NCBI RefSeq assembly: GCF_003364315.1
Contig: NZ_NXLS01000002.1
Location: 124,001-188,000, forward strand
Length of the DNA stretch: 64,000 nucleotides
Reading direction: 5' to 3'
From: Helicobacter ganmani
GTDB taxonomy: Bacteria > Campylobacterota > Campylobacteria > Campylobacterales > Helicobacteraceae
Shown here: positions 48,345 to 58,236 of the stretch, piece by piece
Layout of the letters: each line of letters starts with the position of its first letter
How positions within the stretch are numbered: the first letter of the stretch is position 1
Program-made: the position numbers and the translations under genes
The notes under the pieces: model-generated
What the model was told of the DNA's origin: nothing
The model's database searches: none
What the model saw: the letters and a program-made list of their open reading frames with translations, nothing else

Positions 48345-48350
48345 TATAAT
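48345..48350 (+). promoter_or_regulatory. -10 box of the second dedA gene
   Basis: TATAAT on the plus strand, 33 bp upstream of the TTG start of the DedA gene. Confidence 0.5.
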
Positions 48351-48382
48351 CTTATTTAATTTTTAAATTTTGTGAGGAAATT

Positions 48383-48979
48383 TTGCAATCTCTTGTTGAT
48401 TTTTTAGTAGTATCTATCCATACTTTTGGATATTTTGGAATCTTTTTTTTAATGTTTTTAGAAAGCAGTTTTATTCCCTTCCCAAGTGAAGTCGTGATGA
48501 TACCCGCAGGATATTTGGCTCATTTGGGGCAGATGAATCTCTTTATCGCGATTCTTTGCGGTGTCTTAGGCTCACTCGCAGGCGCATTACTCAACTATTA
48601 CTTGGCACTTTTTTTGGGGCGTGAGATTCTAATCAAATTTGGCAAATATGTATTTTTTGATGAAAAAACAATGATAAAAATGGAAAATTTCTTTGCCAAA
48701 CACGGGCATATTTCTACCTTTAGCGGGCGTTTGATTCCTGTTGTGAGGCAATATATTTCACTTCCTGCAGGCTTAGGTAGAATGCCACTAGCTCTTTTTT
48801 GTCTTTATACTTCCTTGGGTGCTGGAATCTGGGTTAGCATTCTAACCACGCTTGGTTATTTTTTGGGACAAAATGAAGCACTTTTGAAAGAATATCTGCA
48901 TTGGATTACCTTTGGACTTGCCCTCTTTGTCCTGTTTAGCGTTGGCTTGTATGTTGCTTTGCAACTTCGCAAGAAATAA
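48383..48979 (+). CDS. DedA family membrane protein (second copy)
   Basis: 198-residue polytopic membrane protein with the DedA/VTT hallmarks: [37 protein letters not shown] and the C-terminal [22 protein letters not shown]. It has more of the classic E/R...P motifs than the copy at 5521. It starts with TTG after GAGGAA, and a repeat element begins 6 bp after the stop. Confidence 0.93.
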   Translation: MQSLVDFLVVSIHTFGYFGIFFLMFLESSFIPFPSEVVMIPAGYLAHLGQMNLFIAILCGVLGSLAGALLNYYLALFLGREILIKFGKYVFFDEKTMIKMENFFAKHGHISTFSGRLIPVVRQYISLPAGLGRMPLALFCLYTSLGAGIWVSILTTLGYFLGQNEALLKEYLHWITFGLALFVLFSVGLYVALQLRKK

Positions 48980-48984
48980 CACTA

Positions 48985-49129
48985 CTGCATCATTGCGGTT
49001 TCTACCTCGTTCTTGCGAGGGCTTTGCCTGAAGTAATTCATAATTTTGCACAGAGTAAATTCTCAAAGGCGAGATTCTTTCATTTGGATTGCTTTGCTCT
49101 CACTTTGTTCGTTCCTTGCAATGATGCAG
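48985..49129. repeat. Short inverted-repeat element, copy F (145 bp)
   Basis: Perfect 12-bp inverted ends CTGCATCATTGC (48985-48996) and GCAATGATGCAG (49118-49129). The interior has TTCATAATTTTGCA, AAAGGCGAGATT and TTGGATTGCTTTG, shared with other copies. It starts 6 bp after the dedA stop codon and lies in the 237-bp gap to ribBA. Confidence 0.7.
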
Positions 49130-49216
49130 TGGGGAAATTGCCCTCATAAACTTTTGCGTATTATTGCTCACTTTGGCTCAAATCTTCTCTTGCGCACTTT
49201 AGGCTTTAGAGAGTTA

Positions 49217-50251
49217 TTACACCTCTACTCTCTCCAAGATTCTAAGGTTAAATCCGCTTAATGCACAATATTCGGATTCATCTACTTGTGAGACACTTAA
49301 GAGCCTAAAATCCCGAATCTCTAGTGATTTTAAAATCTGCGCCCCAATTCCTAATCCCTTGATATCCTTACCATCACAAGTTTTCAAAAAAACCAAATAT
49401 CCTCCCTCTTGTTTTAATTGCTCAATTGCTTGAATTAATCCATTAAATGTATTTTCATTCTCTAAAAGCTCCAAATCCTCTTTAACAATGTGGAATTTCA
49501 CAAGAGGAGTTTGCGACTTGCCAAACACAAAGGCTGTATGGATTCTGCTCAAATGGTCTTGAAATTGGATTTTCTCCACTTCTGCACCCAAAAACTTACC
49601 CTTTCCACGATAGATTGGCTTAATGAGCTGCTCAAACTGCAAGCGATACTCAATCAAATCCGAAACATAAAGAATCTTTAAGCGGTGTTTTTGTGCAAAT
49701 TCACTCAAAAATTTATCCCCTCTTCTTGCCATTAGCCCATCTTCTCGCATAATTTCACAAATCACACTCACAGGTTTAAGCCCTGCAAGCTGGCAAATAT
49801 CAATGCTCGCCTCTGTATGTCCTGTGCGCTCTAGCACACCTCCCTCTTTGGCAATCAATGGAAAAATATGTCCGGGTCGCACAAAATCTTCAGGTTTTGT
49901 GTTAGATTTACACATTAGGCTAATCGTTAAATCTCGCTCATACGCAGAGATTCCTGTTTTAGCTTCTTTGGCGTCAATAGAAACCGTGAAAGCTGTTTCG
50001 TGATTGGAACTATTTTGAATAACCATTGGGGGCAAATCAAGTTTATTTGCAATCTCTTTGGTAATAGAAACACAAATCAACCCGCGTGCCTCTTGTGCCA
50101 TAAAATTGATTTTTTCGGGTGTGCTAAAAATTCCAGCCATTACCAAATCGCCCTCATTTTCTCTATCCTCATCGTCCATAATAATAACCATTTCTCCATT
50201 TTTAATCGCCTTAATCGCCTCTTCCACGCGCAAAAATGCTTCATTTTGCAT
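49217..50251 (-). CDS. ribBA: RibBA: DHBP synthase fused to a degenerate GTP cyclohydrolase II domain
   Basis: Residues 1-205 are an intact 3,4-dihydroxy-2-butanone 4-phosphate synthase ([16 protein letters not shown] at 25-40, [28 protein letters not shown] with catalytic residues). The C-terminal 135 residues align in place with GTP cyclohydrolase II, but the zinc-binding cysteine motif (C...C-x-C) and the RCDCG-type segment are missing, so that activity is unlikely. A similar state is known for H. pylori RibBA. 344 residues. A separate ribA must be elsewhere. Monocistronic. Confidence 0.93.
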   Translation of the reverse strand: MQNEAFLRVEEAIKAIKNGEMVIIMDDEDRENEGDLVMAGIFSTPEKINFMAQEARGLICVSITKEIANKLDLPPMVIQNSSNHETAFTVSIDAKEAKTGISAYERDLTISLMCKSNTKPEDFVRPGHIFPLIAKEGGVLERTGHTEASIDICQLAGLKPVSVICEIMREDGLMARRGDKFLSEFAQKHRLKILYVSDLIEYRLQFEQLIKPIYRGKGKFLGAEVEKIQFQDHLSRIHTAFVFGKSQTPLVKFHIVKEDLELLENENTFNGLIQAIEQLKQEGGYLVFLKTCDGKDIKGLGIGAQILKSLEIRDFRLLSVSQVDESEYCALSGFNLRILERVEV

Positions 50252-50314
50252 TTCTTAACCTTTTGTATTTTTTCTAAAGTATATCACAAACTTATCAAAA
50301 AGATATTTAATATA

Positions 50315-50343
50315 TTGACAAATAAAAACAATAAAGATATAAT
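50315..50343 (+). promoter_or_regulatory. Promoter of the tRNA-Gln/tRNA-fMet pair
   Basis: TTGACA (50315-50320), 17-bp spacer, TATAAT (50338-50343). This is a full consensus promoter, rare in this AT-rich window, ending 12 bp before the first tRNA. Confidence 0.85.
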
Positions 50344-50355
50344 TTCGCTTTTTAT

Positions 50356-50430
50356 TGGGGTATCGCCAAGCGGTAAGGCAGTTGGTTTTGGTCCAACCAT
50401 TCCGAGGTTCGAATCCTTGTACCCCAGCCA
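50356..50430 (+). tRNA. tRNA-Gln (anticodon TTG)
   Basis: 75 nt with encoded CCA. The acceptor stem TGGGGTA/TACCCCA, the anticodon loop TTTTGGT, and the T arm with GGTTCGAATCC are clear. Confidence 0.95.
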
Positions 50431-50477
50431 CTTATTCTCAAATTTCATAACATTTATAATCTTTTTATAAATTTTAT

Positions 50478-50554
<77 letters not shown>

Positions 50555-50650
50555 AATCTTTCTATAATTCTATCATTTTGTTTCATACAATATTCACACT
50601 TTGGACTTTAAAATAAAATCTTAAATGTTGTAAAACTTCAGGGATTTGTG

Positions 50651-50698
50651 GGATTATGGGATACTTCGGCTTTTGCCTCGCAACGACTGCGTGGGATT
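50651..50698. repeat. Short inverted-repeat element, degenerate half copy H
   Basis: Read on the minus strand: ATCCCACGCAGTCGTTGCGAG, a GGCAAAAGCC mini-hairpin and GAAGTATCCCATAATCC. It matches one end unit of the family with several changes. It sits in the 272-bp gap between tRNA-fMet and the chemoreceptor gene, which holds nothing else I recognise. Confidence 0.4.
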
Positions 50699-50826
50699 CG
50701 TTCTTGTAAGAATCACTTACGATTCATAGCGCACATTGTAGCAACAATTATGCAAGCTTGGGTGAGTCGCTAACACAACGTACCCGCTGCTTGCAAATTC
50801 ACAACTTTAAATTTCAAAAAGTAAAA

Positions 50827-52890
50827 CTAAAACTTCTTTTTATTCACATCATCAAAAATTTTATTTGCAATTTTATCTACCGCATCACTAATGTTTTGAG
50901 AATAGTTTGCGATTTCTACATTTTGTGAGTTGCTAGTTTCTAGTTGTGCCACTGCTTGATTAATCTGCTCAATTCCTAATGTTTGCTCTCTAATGGATTC
51001 ACTCATATCATTAATGCCTTGCACAAGAACATTCACATTTGCTTCAATTTCGCCAAGTGATTTTCCTGTTCTTTCTGCTAGTTTTCGCACTTCATCGGCG
51101 ACAACGGCGAATCCTCTTCCGTGTTCTCCTGCTCTTGCTGCTTCAATGGCTGCATTAAGAGCAAGCAAATTTGTTTGGTCTGCAATGTCTTTAATCACAT
51201 TCACGATACTTTTAATATCCTCTGCTTGTCTTGTAACCTCTGCAGTTTTGTCGCTTACATTGTGCATAGAGCTTGAAATTTCCTCCACAGCCGCAGCGGA
51301 TTGCCCCAATGCAGCTGCCTGATTATGTGAGCCTTCAGTAAGGTTTCTTATTGCTTGATTCAAATCTTTTGCACTTGCTTCTAGCTCCTTGGCAAAGCCT
51401 GACGAAGTGTGCAGCATTTCTTTAATGCTCTCACCCAAAGCATTTGTAGTGGTTTCTACACTTCCTTGTGCATTGACAACAGCGGTCGTAAAATCCAAAG
51501 CAATATAGCTTTCAAAGACGCGTGAAATCTCATTCATATCGCTACCAATTTTATGTTGTAAGACATCTAGCATTGCATTTAATACATTCTTTAATTCTAT
51601 CAGTTGTGGATTGTGAGGATTCTCTACGATTCTTGCAGTGAAATCCCCTTCCTCAATGGATTTTGCAACCTCAATAGATTGCTGCACAGCTTGCTCGTCT
51701 TCTGCCAAACCTCTTTGGATTCTTTGGATATTTTGATTGATTGCGATTCGCATTGCCCCAATCTCATCTTCTGCTTTTGGTTTTGTGAGCAGAGGAGGAT
51801 TTGGCGTCTCGTGGTTTAGGTATTTCAAAAAATCAAAGAGTAAAACAGAAATACCATTGACACGACTAAGCAAAGAAAATTTGATAATCACAAAAGAAGC
51901 AAGCAAAATCACAAAAAACAAAAGAATAATTCCAGCAATTATGAGAAATTCTATCTTGTTGTTTGCCTCTGTAAAATCACTTATTAATGCCTCAATCAAA
52001 ATATAAACATTCAATTGCGGATTATAATCTATATAGCCATAATATTCTTTGCTATTATTTTGGTGTTTGTAAAAAATTTCTGTCTCTGGTTTGATGTTTG
52101 TAAGATGAGCGAATTTACTTGGATTTCCCTCGTGCCCAAATATAAATTTATCCTGTGTTTTATCAAAGATGACGATTTTTCCGTTTTTTCCAATAGGGAT
52201 TCTGCTTAATTTTTGTGTAATGAGTTGATAGGAATTTGTTAAATCATAAGCAATAAATAAAATTCCCAAAATCTCTCCACTTGCACCAAGAATCGGTTTA
52301 TAAACAGACATATAGTCCTTTCCACCCAAATGCACCTTGCCATAAAAAATCTTTGGGTTGCTTTTTGTCATTTCTGCATAAGCTGGGTGAGAGATTCCTA
52401 GTGTAGTATTAATCATACGATTACCTTGTTGGTCTTTCAAAGAAGTTGTTATCCTAACAAAATCATTCCCATCTTTGACAAAAATTGTTGCCACACCTCC
52501 GGTTAAATTAGAAAAGTTATCCACTAGCTCCGTATTGCCTACAAGATTAATTCCATTATAATAGAAGCTTGGCACATTCAAATTACCATTTCTGATAGTT
52601 TCCCCGATTCTATAACTATTACGCCCTTGTCCCCCATAAAGTGTTGCCAAATTATTTTCAAAAAGTTTCAATGTAGAATCCGTTTCACTAATAATTTGGT
52701 CGGCAATAACTTGGAAGTTACCCTCTACGATTGTGGCAGTTTGTTTGATTTGTGCCGCCATTTGCTCTTGAGAAAATTTGCTCATAGTATGCGAGATAAA
52801 TAATACAAGTGGTATTGTGATAATCAACGCAATGAGCGACTGAATACAGGAAAATTTCTTCCCCACAGAAAGTTTGTCCCACATCTTCAT
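50827..52890 (-). CDS. Methyl-accepting chemotaxis protein with periplasmic Cache-type sensor
   Basis: 687 residues. Membrane helices at about 17-34 and 310-335 bracket a 275-residue periplasmic domain of the Cache type ([58 protein letters not shown]). A HAMP-like linker and a full signalling domain follow, with the CheA/CheW-binding tip [19 protein letters not shown]. The sequence ends in NKKKF, with no CheR-binding pentapeptide. The ligand is not predictable from this. Monocistronic, beside flgE. Confidence 0.93.
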   Translation of the reverse strand: MKMWDKLSVGKKFSCIQSLIALIITIPLVLFISHTMSKFSQEQMAAQIKQTATIVEGNFQVIADQIISETDSTLKLFENNLATLYGGQGRNSYRIGETIRNGNLNVPSFYYNGINLVGNTELVDNFSNLTGGVATIFVKDGNDFVRITTSLKDQQGNRMINTTLGISHPAYAEMTKSNPKIFYGKVHLGGKDYMSVYKPILGASGEILGILFIAYDLTNSYQLITQKLSRIPIGKNGKIVIFDKTQDKFIFGHEGNPSKFAHLTNIKPETEIFYKHQNNSKEYYGYIDYNPQLNVYILIEALISDFTEANNKIEFLIIAGIILLFFVILLASFVIIKFSLLSRVNGISVLLFDFLKYLNHETPNPPLLTKPKAEDEIGAMRIAINQNIQRIQRGLAEDEQAVQQSIEVAKSIEEGDFTARIVENPHNPQLIELKNVLNAMLDVLQHKIGSDMNEISRVFESYIALDFTTAVVNAQGSVETTTNALGESIKEMLHTSSGFAKELEASAKDLNQAIRNLTEGSHNQAAALGQSAAAVEEISSSMHNVSDKTAEVTRQAEDIKSIVNVIKDIADQTNLLALNAAIEAARAGEHGRGFAVVADEVRKLAERTGKSLGEIEANVNVLVQGINDMSESIREQTLGIEQINQAVAQLETSNSQNVEIANYSQNISDAVDKIANKIFDDVNKKKF

Positions 52891-53028
52891 TCCTTGTGTT
52901 GCTAAATTAAAATTTAAATTGTATCTAAAATATTTATAATAAAAATTAAAATATAATTTAAACTTTTATCCCGAATGAGAGACAAAGATTATTTGTGAAA
53001 TTTCACTTGTAGAATCGTAAAAAGATTG

Positions 53029-53080
53029 AAAGGTGAGATTCTATGTTATGGATTGCTTCGATACACTCGTAATTTCGCAG
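53029..53080. repeat. Short inverted-repeat element, partial copy G
   Basis: AAAGGTGAGATT, TTATGGATTGCTTCG and ACTCGTAATTTCGCAG reproduce the interior and right end of the family; the left half is eroded. It lies in the 270-bp gap between the chemoreceptor start and the flgE terminator. Confidence 0.45.
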
Positions 53081-53095
53081 TGAGGAGTTCTCGTC

Positions 53096-53117
53096 GCTTT
53101 GCTTACAAAAGCAAAGC
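53096..53117. repeat. Hairpin beyond the flgE terminator
   Basis: Perfect 9-bp arms GCTTTGCTT / AAGCAAAGC with loop ACAA. It follows the flgE terminator hairpin on the minus strand and may act as a second, weaker stop or as an RNA-end stabiliser. Confidence 0.45.
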
Positions 53118-53127
53118 AAAAGAAAAT

Positions 53128-53147
53128 GTGTAGGCAAAAGCCTACAC
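53128..53147 (-). terminator. Terminator of flgE
   Basis: GTGTAGGC-TTTT-GCCTACAC on the minus strand: a perfect 8-bp stem with a 4-base loop, followed by ATTTTCTTTT. It begins 13 bp after the flgE stop codon. Confidence 0.8.
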
Positions 53148-53160
53148 GAAAGACTAAGGA

Positions 53161-55416
53161 TTATTGTTTAAGCTGGAGCAAAGTGTTCAAGATTTGGTCA
53201 GAAGTCGTTACAGATTTAGAGCTTGCTTGGAATCCGCGTTGCACAACAATAAGTTGTGTTAAACCTCTACTTAAATCCGTGTTACTCATCTCTAGCTTAG
53301 AGGCTTGAATATTAGCTCGCCCGCCTGTCCCTGCTGGACCAAATGTTGGATCGCCAGAGTTTGGGGATTCTGCATAAAGATTGTTTTCTGTTCCTTGCAA
53401 GCCTTCATAGTTAGCAAAAGTTGCTACAGCCACTTGTGCTAGGGCAAAATTTCGTCCATTGTCAAAAACACCTATCATCGTTCCGGTTTGGTCAAAGTAG
53501 AAATCTTTGAGTGTTCCTGACGCATAACCATCTCCTATCATTTTCTGTGCTTCAGATTCTTTTGCAGTGCTTGTCAATCCATCATATCCACCACCTGTTC
53601 CAAAGTTTAGATTAATAGCTTGTGGGAATTTTGCGCCATTGTTTGGCTTAAACTGAATTGTAGAAGGGTTGAATCCTAGCAATTCTCCTTGCTCACCAAA
53701 GGTTACATTTCCACCTTCTAAGATATTTGGACGCTGTGCAGTTGCTCCAAGTAGCTCTGCTGGTTCTGGCACGATAACACGCCAATTCCATTGGTTTCCT
53801 TGCACCTTAGTATATTCAATCTGAAACTCGTGTTTGTTTCCAAGGCTATCAAAAATTTCCACAGTTTGCCCAAAATTTGCCATTCTAAATCCACCGGTGC
53901 TAGTTACATTTCCGCCCTCTACTAGCACTCCTGTATTCATTCCTTTCATTTGATTCTTGAAAAGCACATTAGTTGTGTTGAGTGTGTCGTTGTATGCTGA
54001 AACAAAGATATTAAGGTTATCATAAGCACCCCAATTACCACCATTTGCGATTCCATCTTGTTTATTGTTGATTTCAAATTGTCCTGAATTATTCAAAATC
54101 ACACTGACACTATAACTGCTTTGACCAAAGCCTGCTGCAATACCAGCTGCTGCAGCTGCAGAATCTCCACCAAAAGCCTTGATTTTATTTGCATCTTGTT
54201 GCATTACAGCACGCAAATCCTCTGTGGTGCGGAATTGTCCAGAAGCAGAATCAGCATCGGTTTGCGTTGTATAGATATATTTAAATGCAGTCGTTACGGT
54301 TTGAGAATCTGCTTGTGGTAACAAGTTACCTTGAGCATCTGTAAATCCTCCATTTGCAAAGATTCCATTATCAAATCCACTTGCACGAATGTTTTTGTTA
54401 GAGCCATCACCATCTAGTTGGTTGAGGTTTTGTAAGATTAACATTCCATTTTGCGTGAGTGCTTCTACACCAGTTTTGTCTTTTAAATTGTTAATTGCAA
54501 CTTGTGCAGCCAAAAGATGAGAAGAACCAGAGACGCTTGCGTCATTTGTCCAAGTAATGGTTTGTCCATTGATTGTAACAGTGGTTGTAACAGGACCAGC
54601 AGCAGGATTGGGGTCAAGCATTATGCGGTTTGAGGTTGCAGTTTGATAGCTTACCCAAATCCCTTGCCCTTCTTGCAGCATTAAGGCTTCTCCACTTGCA
54701 TCAAACATTACTCCCATATCTTGCTCCACTTCAAGTTGTTTATCGTTTGAATCATAGATTCTATCTAATCCACCCGCAATATAGTTGTTTGCTGCAGAGC
54801 TATCTAGCGGGCTTGGACAAGTGATATTTTCTGTTTTTCTACCACTTGTGAGGTTGATATTACCAGTTACATTACTTGTAGCTTTGGCGGGCACAGTCAT
54901 ACGAGGGTCAATCGTGATGTTTTTAATAGGACCTGTGGAATCTACTCTATTGAGTTCGCCACTTCCGCACGCGCAATCTAGCTTAGAAAGGTCTCTTAAC
55001 CAACCTTGCACAATAAATCCACTTGTAGTTACAAGATTTCCTACTGCATCAAAAGAGAATGCGCCATCACGGGTATACATTTTTGTATAACCACCATTGT
55101 TGCTAACGACAAACAAACCATTTCCGCTTAAAGCTAAGTCTGCTTTCCTATCTGTGTTTTGCAAAGAACCTTGTTCAAAGACTTTTGTTGTTGTGTTAAT
55201 GCTTGTTCCAAGCCCTACGGAATAATCATTTACCCCTCCATATCCTGCATAAGGAATCGTAGCAGAACGGCGAGTTTGACTAACCATTGTAGAAAAATCC
55301 GCACGAGAATACTTAAAGCCGTTTGTATTCACATTTGCAATATTATTGGATTCCACATCAAGAGCAATTTGATGTGCTTGCATACCACTTACACCTGACC
55401 ATAATGAACGTAACAT
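53161..55416 (-). CDS. flgE: Flagellar hook protein FlgE
   Basis: Hook subunit exported by the flagellar type III system. From the ATG at 55416 it is 751 residues (MLRSLWSGVSGMQAHQIALD, the conserved rod/hook N-terminus). The upstream extension to 55473 overlaps the promoter and is excluded. The long middle contains the variable surface domains; the C-terminus (SNTDLSRGLTQLIVVQRGFQAS) is the conserved D0 coil. Size is close to that of other Helicobacter hooks, about twice that of E. coli. Sigma54 promoter upstream, terminator downstream. Confidence 0.97.
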   Translation of the reverse strand: MLRSLWSGVSGMQAHQIALDVESNNIANVNTNGFKYSRADFSTMVSQTRRSATIPYAGYGGVNDYSVGLGTSINTTTKVFEQGSLQNTDRKADLALSGNGLFVVSNNGGYTKMYTRDGAFSFDAVGNLVTTSGFIVQGWLRDLSKLDCACGSGELNRVDSTGPIKNITIDPRMTVPAKATSNVTGNINLTSGRKTENITCPSPLDSSAANNYIAGGLDRIYDSNDKQLEVEQDMGVMFDASGEALMLQEGQGIWVSYQTATSNRIMLDPNPAAGPVTTTVTINGQTITWTNDASVSGSSHLLAAQVAINNLKDKTGVEALTQNGMLILQNLNQLDGDGSNKNIRASGFDNGIFANGGFTDAQGNLLPQADSQTVTTAFKYIYTTQTDADSASGQFRTTEDLRAVMQQDANKIKAFGGDSAAAAAGIAAGFGQSSYSVSVILNNSGQFEINNKQDGIANGGNWGAYDNLNIFVSAYNDTLNTTNVLFKNQMKGMNTGVLVEGGNVTSTGGFRMANFGQTVEIFDSLGNKHEFQIEYTKVQGNQWNWRVIVPEPAELLGATAQRPNILEGGNVTFGEQGELLGFNPSTIQFKPNNGAKFPQAINLNFGTGGGYDGLTSTAKESEAQKMIGDGYASGTLKDFYFDQTGTMIGVFDNGRNFALAQVAVATFANYEGLQGTENNLYAESPNSGDPTFGPAGTGGRANIQASKLEMSNTDLSRGLTQLIVVQRGFQASSKSVTTSDQILNTLLQLKQ

Positions 55417-55456
55417 TTGTAATCCTTTATCTAAAAAAGTATTTTGCAAAGAGTAA

Positions 55457-55472
55457 AGCAAGTATCGTTCCA
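55457..55472 (-). promoter_or_regulatory. Sigma54 (RpoN) promoter of flgE
   Basis: TGGAACGATACTTGCT on the minus strand: TGGAAC, 5 bases, TTGCT, matching the sigma54 -24/-12 pattern, with GG and GC 10 bases apart. It lies 41 bp upstream of the flgE ATG. Middle flagellar genes, including flgE, are RpoN/FlgR dependent in Helicobacter. Confidence 0.88.
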
Positions 55473-55559
55473 CTTTTTTATTAGCAGTATTTTATTTTGC
55501 AAGATTTTAAAAATTTCAATAAATTTATAAATACATATTGTATTTTTTAAATTTTATGT

Positions 55560-55565
55560 TATAAT
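55560..55565 (+). promoter_or_regulatory. -10 box of metY-metA
   Basis: TATAAT (context ATGTTATAATTCCG), 30 bp upstream of the metY ATG, with a weak TTGTAT 16 bp before it. No S-box or other methionine riboswitch structure is visible in the short leader. Confidence 0.55.
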
Positions 55566-55594
55566 TCCGCGAAATTTTAATAAAGGAAAACAAA

Positions 55595-56893
55595 ATGGCA
55601 AATTTATTGCACAACAATTACACACAAGAAACACTCGCATTGCACGCAGGCTATACTTACGATACACAGCGCACTTTAAGCGTGCCAATCTATCAAAATA
55701 CCGCTTATAGCTTTGAGACTTTGGAGCAAGCAGCGGCAAGATTTGGCTTACAAGAATTAGGCAATATTTACTCCCGATTGACAAATCCTACTTACAAAAT
55801 ACTAGGAGACCGCCTTGCTGCTGTGGAGGGTGGCGCATTTGGAGTTGCTGCGGCTAGCGGAACTGCTGCCATTTTTTATGCACTTGCTAATCTCGCACAA
55901 AATGGTGATAGTATTGTGTATTCTAATAAAATCTATGGTGGCACACAAACGCTTATCGTGCATACCCTAAAGAGATTCGGCATTCATTCTAAAGTATTTG
56001 ATATTGACGATATTGAGGGTACTTTGGAAAATGTGATTGACGAGACAACCAAGGTGATTTTCTTTGAGAGTCTCTCCAATCCACAAATTTCTATTGCAGA
56101 TGTAGAAAAAATCACCAAAATCGCCCAAAAATATGGAATCGTAACGATTTGCGACAACACCGTCGCTACTGCATTTTTGCACAAGCCTTTTGATTTTGGA
56201 GTAGATGTCGCAGTTTATTCCCTAAGCAAATATGTCAATGGTCAAGGAAGCGCACTAGGCGGAGCTGTGATTGAACGCAAAGAATTAAATGATTTGCTTG
56301 TCAATAACCCTCGCTACCCCGCTTTTAATACCCCAGATGAAAGCTATCACGGACTTGTTTATGCTACTTTAGCAAATGCGTTGCCAATCTTTGGAATCCG
56401 ATTAATCACCGAATGGCTAAGAAATATTGGCGCAACACTTTCACCGCAAAATGCGTGGATTATCCTACAAGGGTTAGAAACATTAGAATTGCGAATCAAA
56501 AAGCATAGCCAAAACGCACTAGAAGTTGCGCGATTCCTCCAAACTCACCCAAAAGTCAAAAATGTATTCTATCCCGGCTTAGAAAACAATCCTTACCATT
56601 CTTTGTTGCGAAAATACTTCACAGATTCTAACGCAAGCGGGCTTTTGAGTTTTGAAGTGAGTAGCTTTGAAGAGGCTAAAAAAGTCTGTAACGCATTAGA
56701 AATCTTTGCGATTGTCGCGAATATAGGGGATTCTAAATCTCTTGTAATTCACCCTGCTTCCACAACCCATTCACAATTAAGCGAAGCCGAGTTAAAATCC
56801 GCCGGGATTACACCTTGCACAATTCGTTTAAGCATTGGTTTGGAATCCCCGCAAGACTTAATTGCGGATTTAAAACAAGCATTAGAAAAATAA
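55595..56893 (+). CDS. metY: O-acetylhomoserine sulfhydrylase
   Basis: PLP enzyme making homocysteine from O-acetylhomoserine and sulfide. 432 residues, within the 420-440 range of MetY and longer than MetB/MetC. Active-site Lys212 in YSLSKYVNGQGSALGG, Asp187 in ICDNT, and RLTNPTYKILGDRLAAVEGG near the N-terminus. It stands before metA, which makes its substrate. Confidence 0.95.
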   Translation: MANLLHNNYTQETLALHAGYTYDTQRTLSVPIYQNTAYSFETLEQAAARFGLQELGNIYSRLTNPTYKILGDRLAAVEGGAFGVAAASGTAAIFYALANLAQNGDSIVYSNKIYGGTQTLIVHTLKRFGIHSKVFDIDDIEGTLENVIDETTKVIFFESLSNPQISIADVEKITKIAQKYGIVTICDNTVATAFLHKPFDFGVDVAVYSLSKYVNGQGSALGGAVIERKELNDLLVNNPRYPAFNTPDESYHGLVYATLANALPIFGIRLITEWLRNIGATLSPQNAWIILQGLETLELRIKKHSQNALEVARFLQTHPKVKNVFYPGLENNPYHSLLRKYFTDSNASGLLSFEVSSFEEAKKVCNALEIFAIVANIGDSKSLVIHPASTTHSQLSEAELKSAGITPCTIRLSIGLESPQDLIADLKQALEK

Positions 56894-56902
56894 GGAAATT
56901 TT

Positions 56903-57790
56903 ATGCCATTAGTCATTCCAGAGGACATTCCAGCCTTTTCACTTCTCAAACAAAATGCGTTCATTATGGGCTGCAATCACGCGAAATCTCAAGATATTCG
57001 CACTTTGGAAGTGCTGATTTTTAACCTTATGCCTACCAAAATAGAAACAGAAAATCAGATTCTCTCGCTCCTTGCAAATTCTCCCTTGCAAGTCAATATT
57101 ACCCTACTCTCTACCGCAAGCTACATTGGTAAAAATACGCCAAAATCGCACCTAGAGCGATTCTATGTTAATTTTGAAACGATTAAGAATCGCAAATTTG
57201 ATGGTGCGATTGTTACAGGTGCGCCGATTGAACATTTGGAATTTGAAGAGGTAAAATATTGGAAAGAATTTACACGCGTAATGGATTTTTTAAAAACAAA
57301 TTGCACAAGCACCCTCTATCTTTGTTGGGGAGCAATGGCAGGATTACATTATTTCCACAAAATCCAAAAAGTCCCGCTAGATTCTAAACTTTTTGGCATA
57401 TTTGACCACTATTGGGTAGAAAAAGACTTGCTCTTAAATGGTTTAGATGAGATTGTCAAGATTCCACATTCGCGACATTCTGGCATCAATGAAGCACAAG
57501 TGCGCGCAAATAGGAATCTGAAAATTCTGCTTGAGGGAAAGCGTAGCGGGATTGCTGCACTTAAAGATGAAAAAGACTTTTTTATTTTAGGACACCCCGA
57601 ATACTCTAAAGAAACTTTGGATTTAGAATACAAACGCGACTTAAATCAAGGTTTAGAGATTACCCCGCCCTCCCATTATTATGATGAGGCAAACAATCCT
57701 CTATTTATTTGGCGTTCCTCTGCGAGCGTGCTGTTTTCAAATTGGCTTAACTTTGCCGTCTATCAAGACACACCTTTTATTCTGCATTAG
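56903..57790 (+). CDS. metA: Homoserine O-acetyltransferase, MetA family
   Basis: Activates homoserine for methionine synthesis. 295 residues of the MetA (HTS) family, with catalytic Cys141 in [10 protein letters not shown] and a conserved His/Glu in [12 protein letters not shown] and [10 protein letters not shown]. In [13 protein letters not shown], position 110 is Glu; in this family Glu at the matching position (111) goes with acetyl-CoA and Gly with succinyl-CoA, so acetyl transfer is predicted. This fits the neighbouring metY, 9 bp upstream. The 3' end overlaps a convergent gene by 14 bp. Confidence 0.93.
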   Translation: MPLVIPEDIPAFSLLKQNAFIMGCNHAKSQDIRTLEVLIFNLMPTKIETENQILSLLANSPLQVNITLLSTASYIGKNTPKSHLERFYVNFETIKNRKFDGAIVTGAPIEHLEFEEVKYWKEFTRVMDFLKTNCTSTLYLCWGAMAGLHYFHKIQKVPLDSKLFGIFDHYWVEKDLLLNGLDEIVKIPHSRHSGINEAQVRANRNLKILLEGKRSGIAALKDEKDFFILGHPEYSKETLDLEYKRDLNQGLEITPPSHYYDEANNPLFIWRSSASVLFSNWLNFAVYQDTPFILH

Positions 57791-58232
57791 GCTTCTCGTA
57801 ATACACGAGATTCCGCTTGCGTGTCTCAAAATCCTCTGAATCCTCACTCAAATAAACAATATAATGCCTATCCTCATAAAGCCCGTGAATATTTCTCATT
57901 TCTCCTTGAATATTCAAGGTATAATCTTTTGCCAAAAAAATTTCCCCCATTGCACGCCCAAAGTTTGGGATAAAAAGCAAAATCGCACAACCCAAAAGGA
58001 CGACAAACAAAAACTTGAATACTTTATCCACAAACGGAATCACAAAACCGATTCCAAAAATAGCAACAAAAAAGATAAATGCGTAAATATTAAAAACATT
58101 GAAAAAAAATGGATTAAAAAATACTTTGATTCCATAGTATTGAATATATCCACTAAAAATTGTTGCCCAAAAAACAGCAAAAAGCAAAAAAACTAGCATA
58201 AAACTTACAAGCACAGAAGAGACAAATTTCAT
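57777..58232 (-). CDS. Small membrane protein of unknown function
   Basis: 151 residues with about four hydrophobic segments in the first two thirds (near 5-28, 38-58, 60-80 and 74-90) and a soluble tail ([23 protein letters not shown]) rich in acidic residues. No family recognised. It follows the YrdC-like gene by 4 bp, so the two are probably cotranscribed, and its end overlaps metA. Confidence 0.7.
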   Translation of the reverse strand: MKFVSSVLVSFMLVFLLFAVFWATIFSGYIQYYGIKVFFNPFFFNVFNIYAFIFFVAIFGIGFVIPFVDKVFKFLFVVLLGCAILLFIPNFGRAMGEIFLAKDYTLNIQGEMRNIHGLYEDRHYIVYLSEDSEDFETRKRNLVYYEKPNAE

Positions 58233-58236
58233 AGAT

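Noticed and set aside
50252-50470. Plus-strand frame covering the tRNA-Gln gene
   Set aside because: It crosses the tRNA and its promoter, which fully explain the region.
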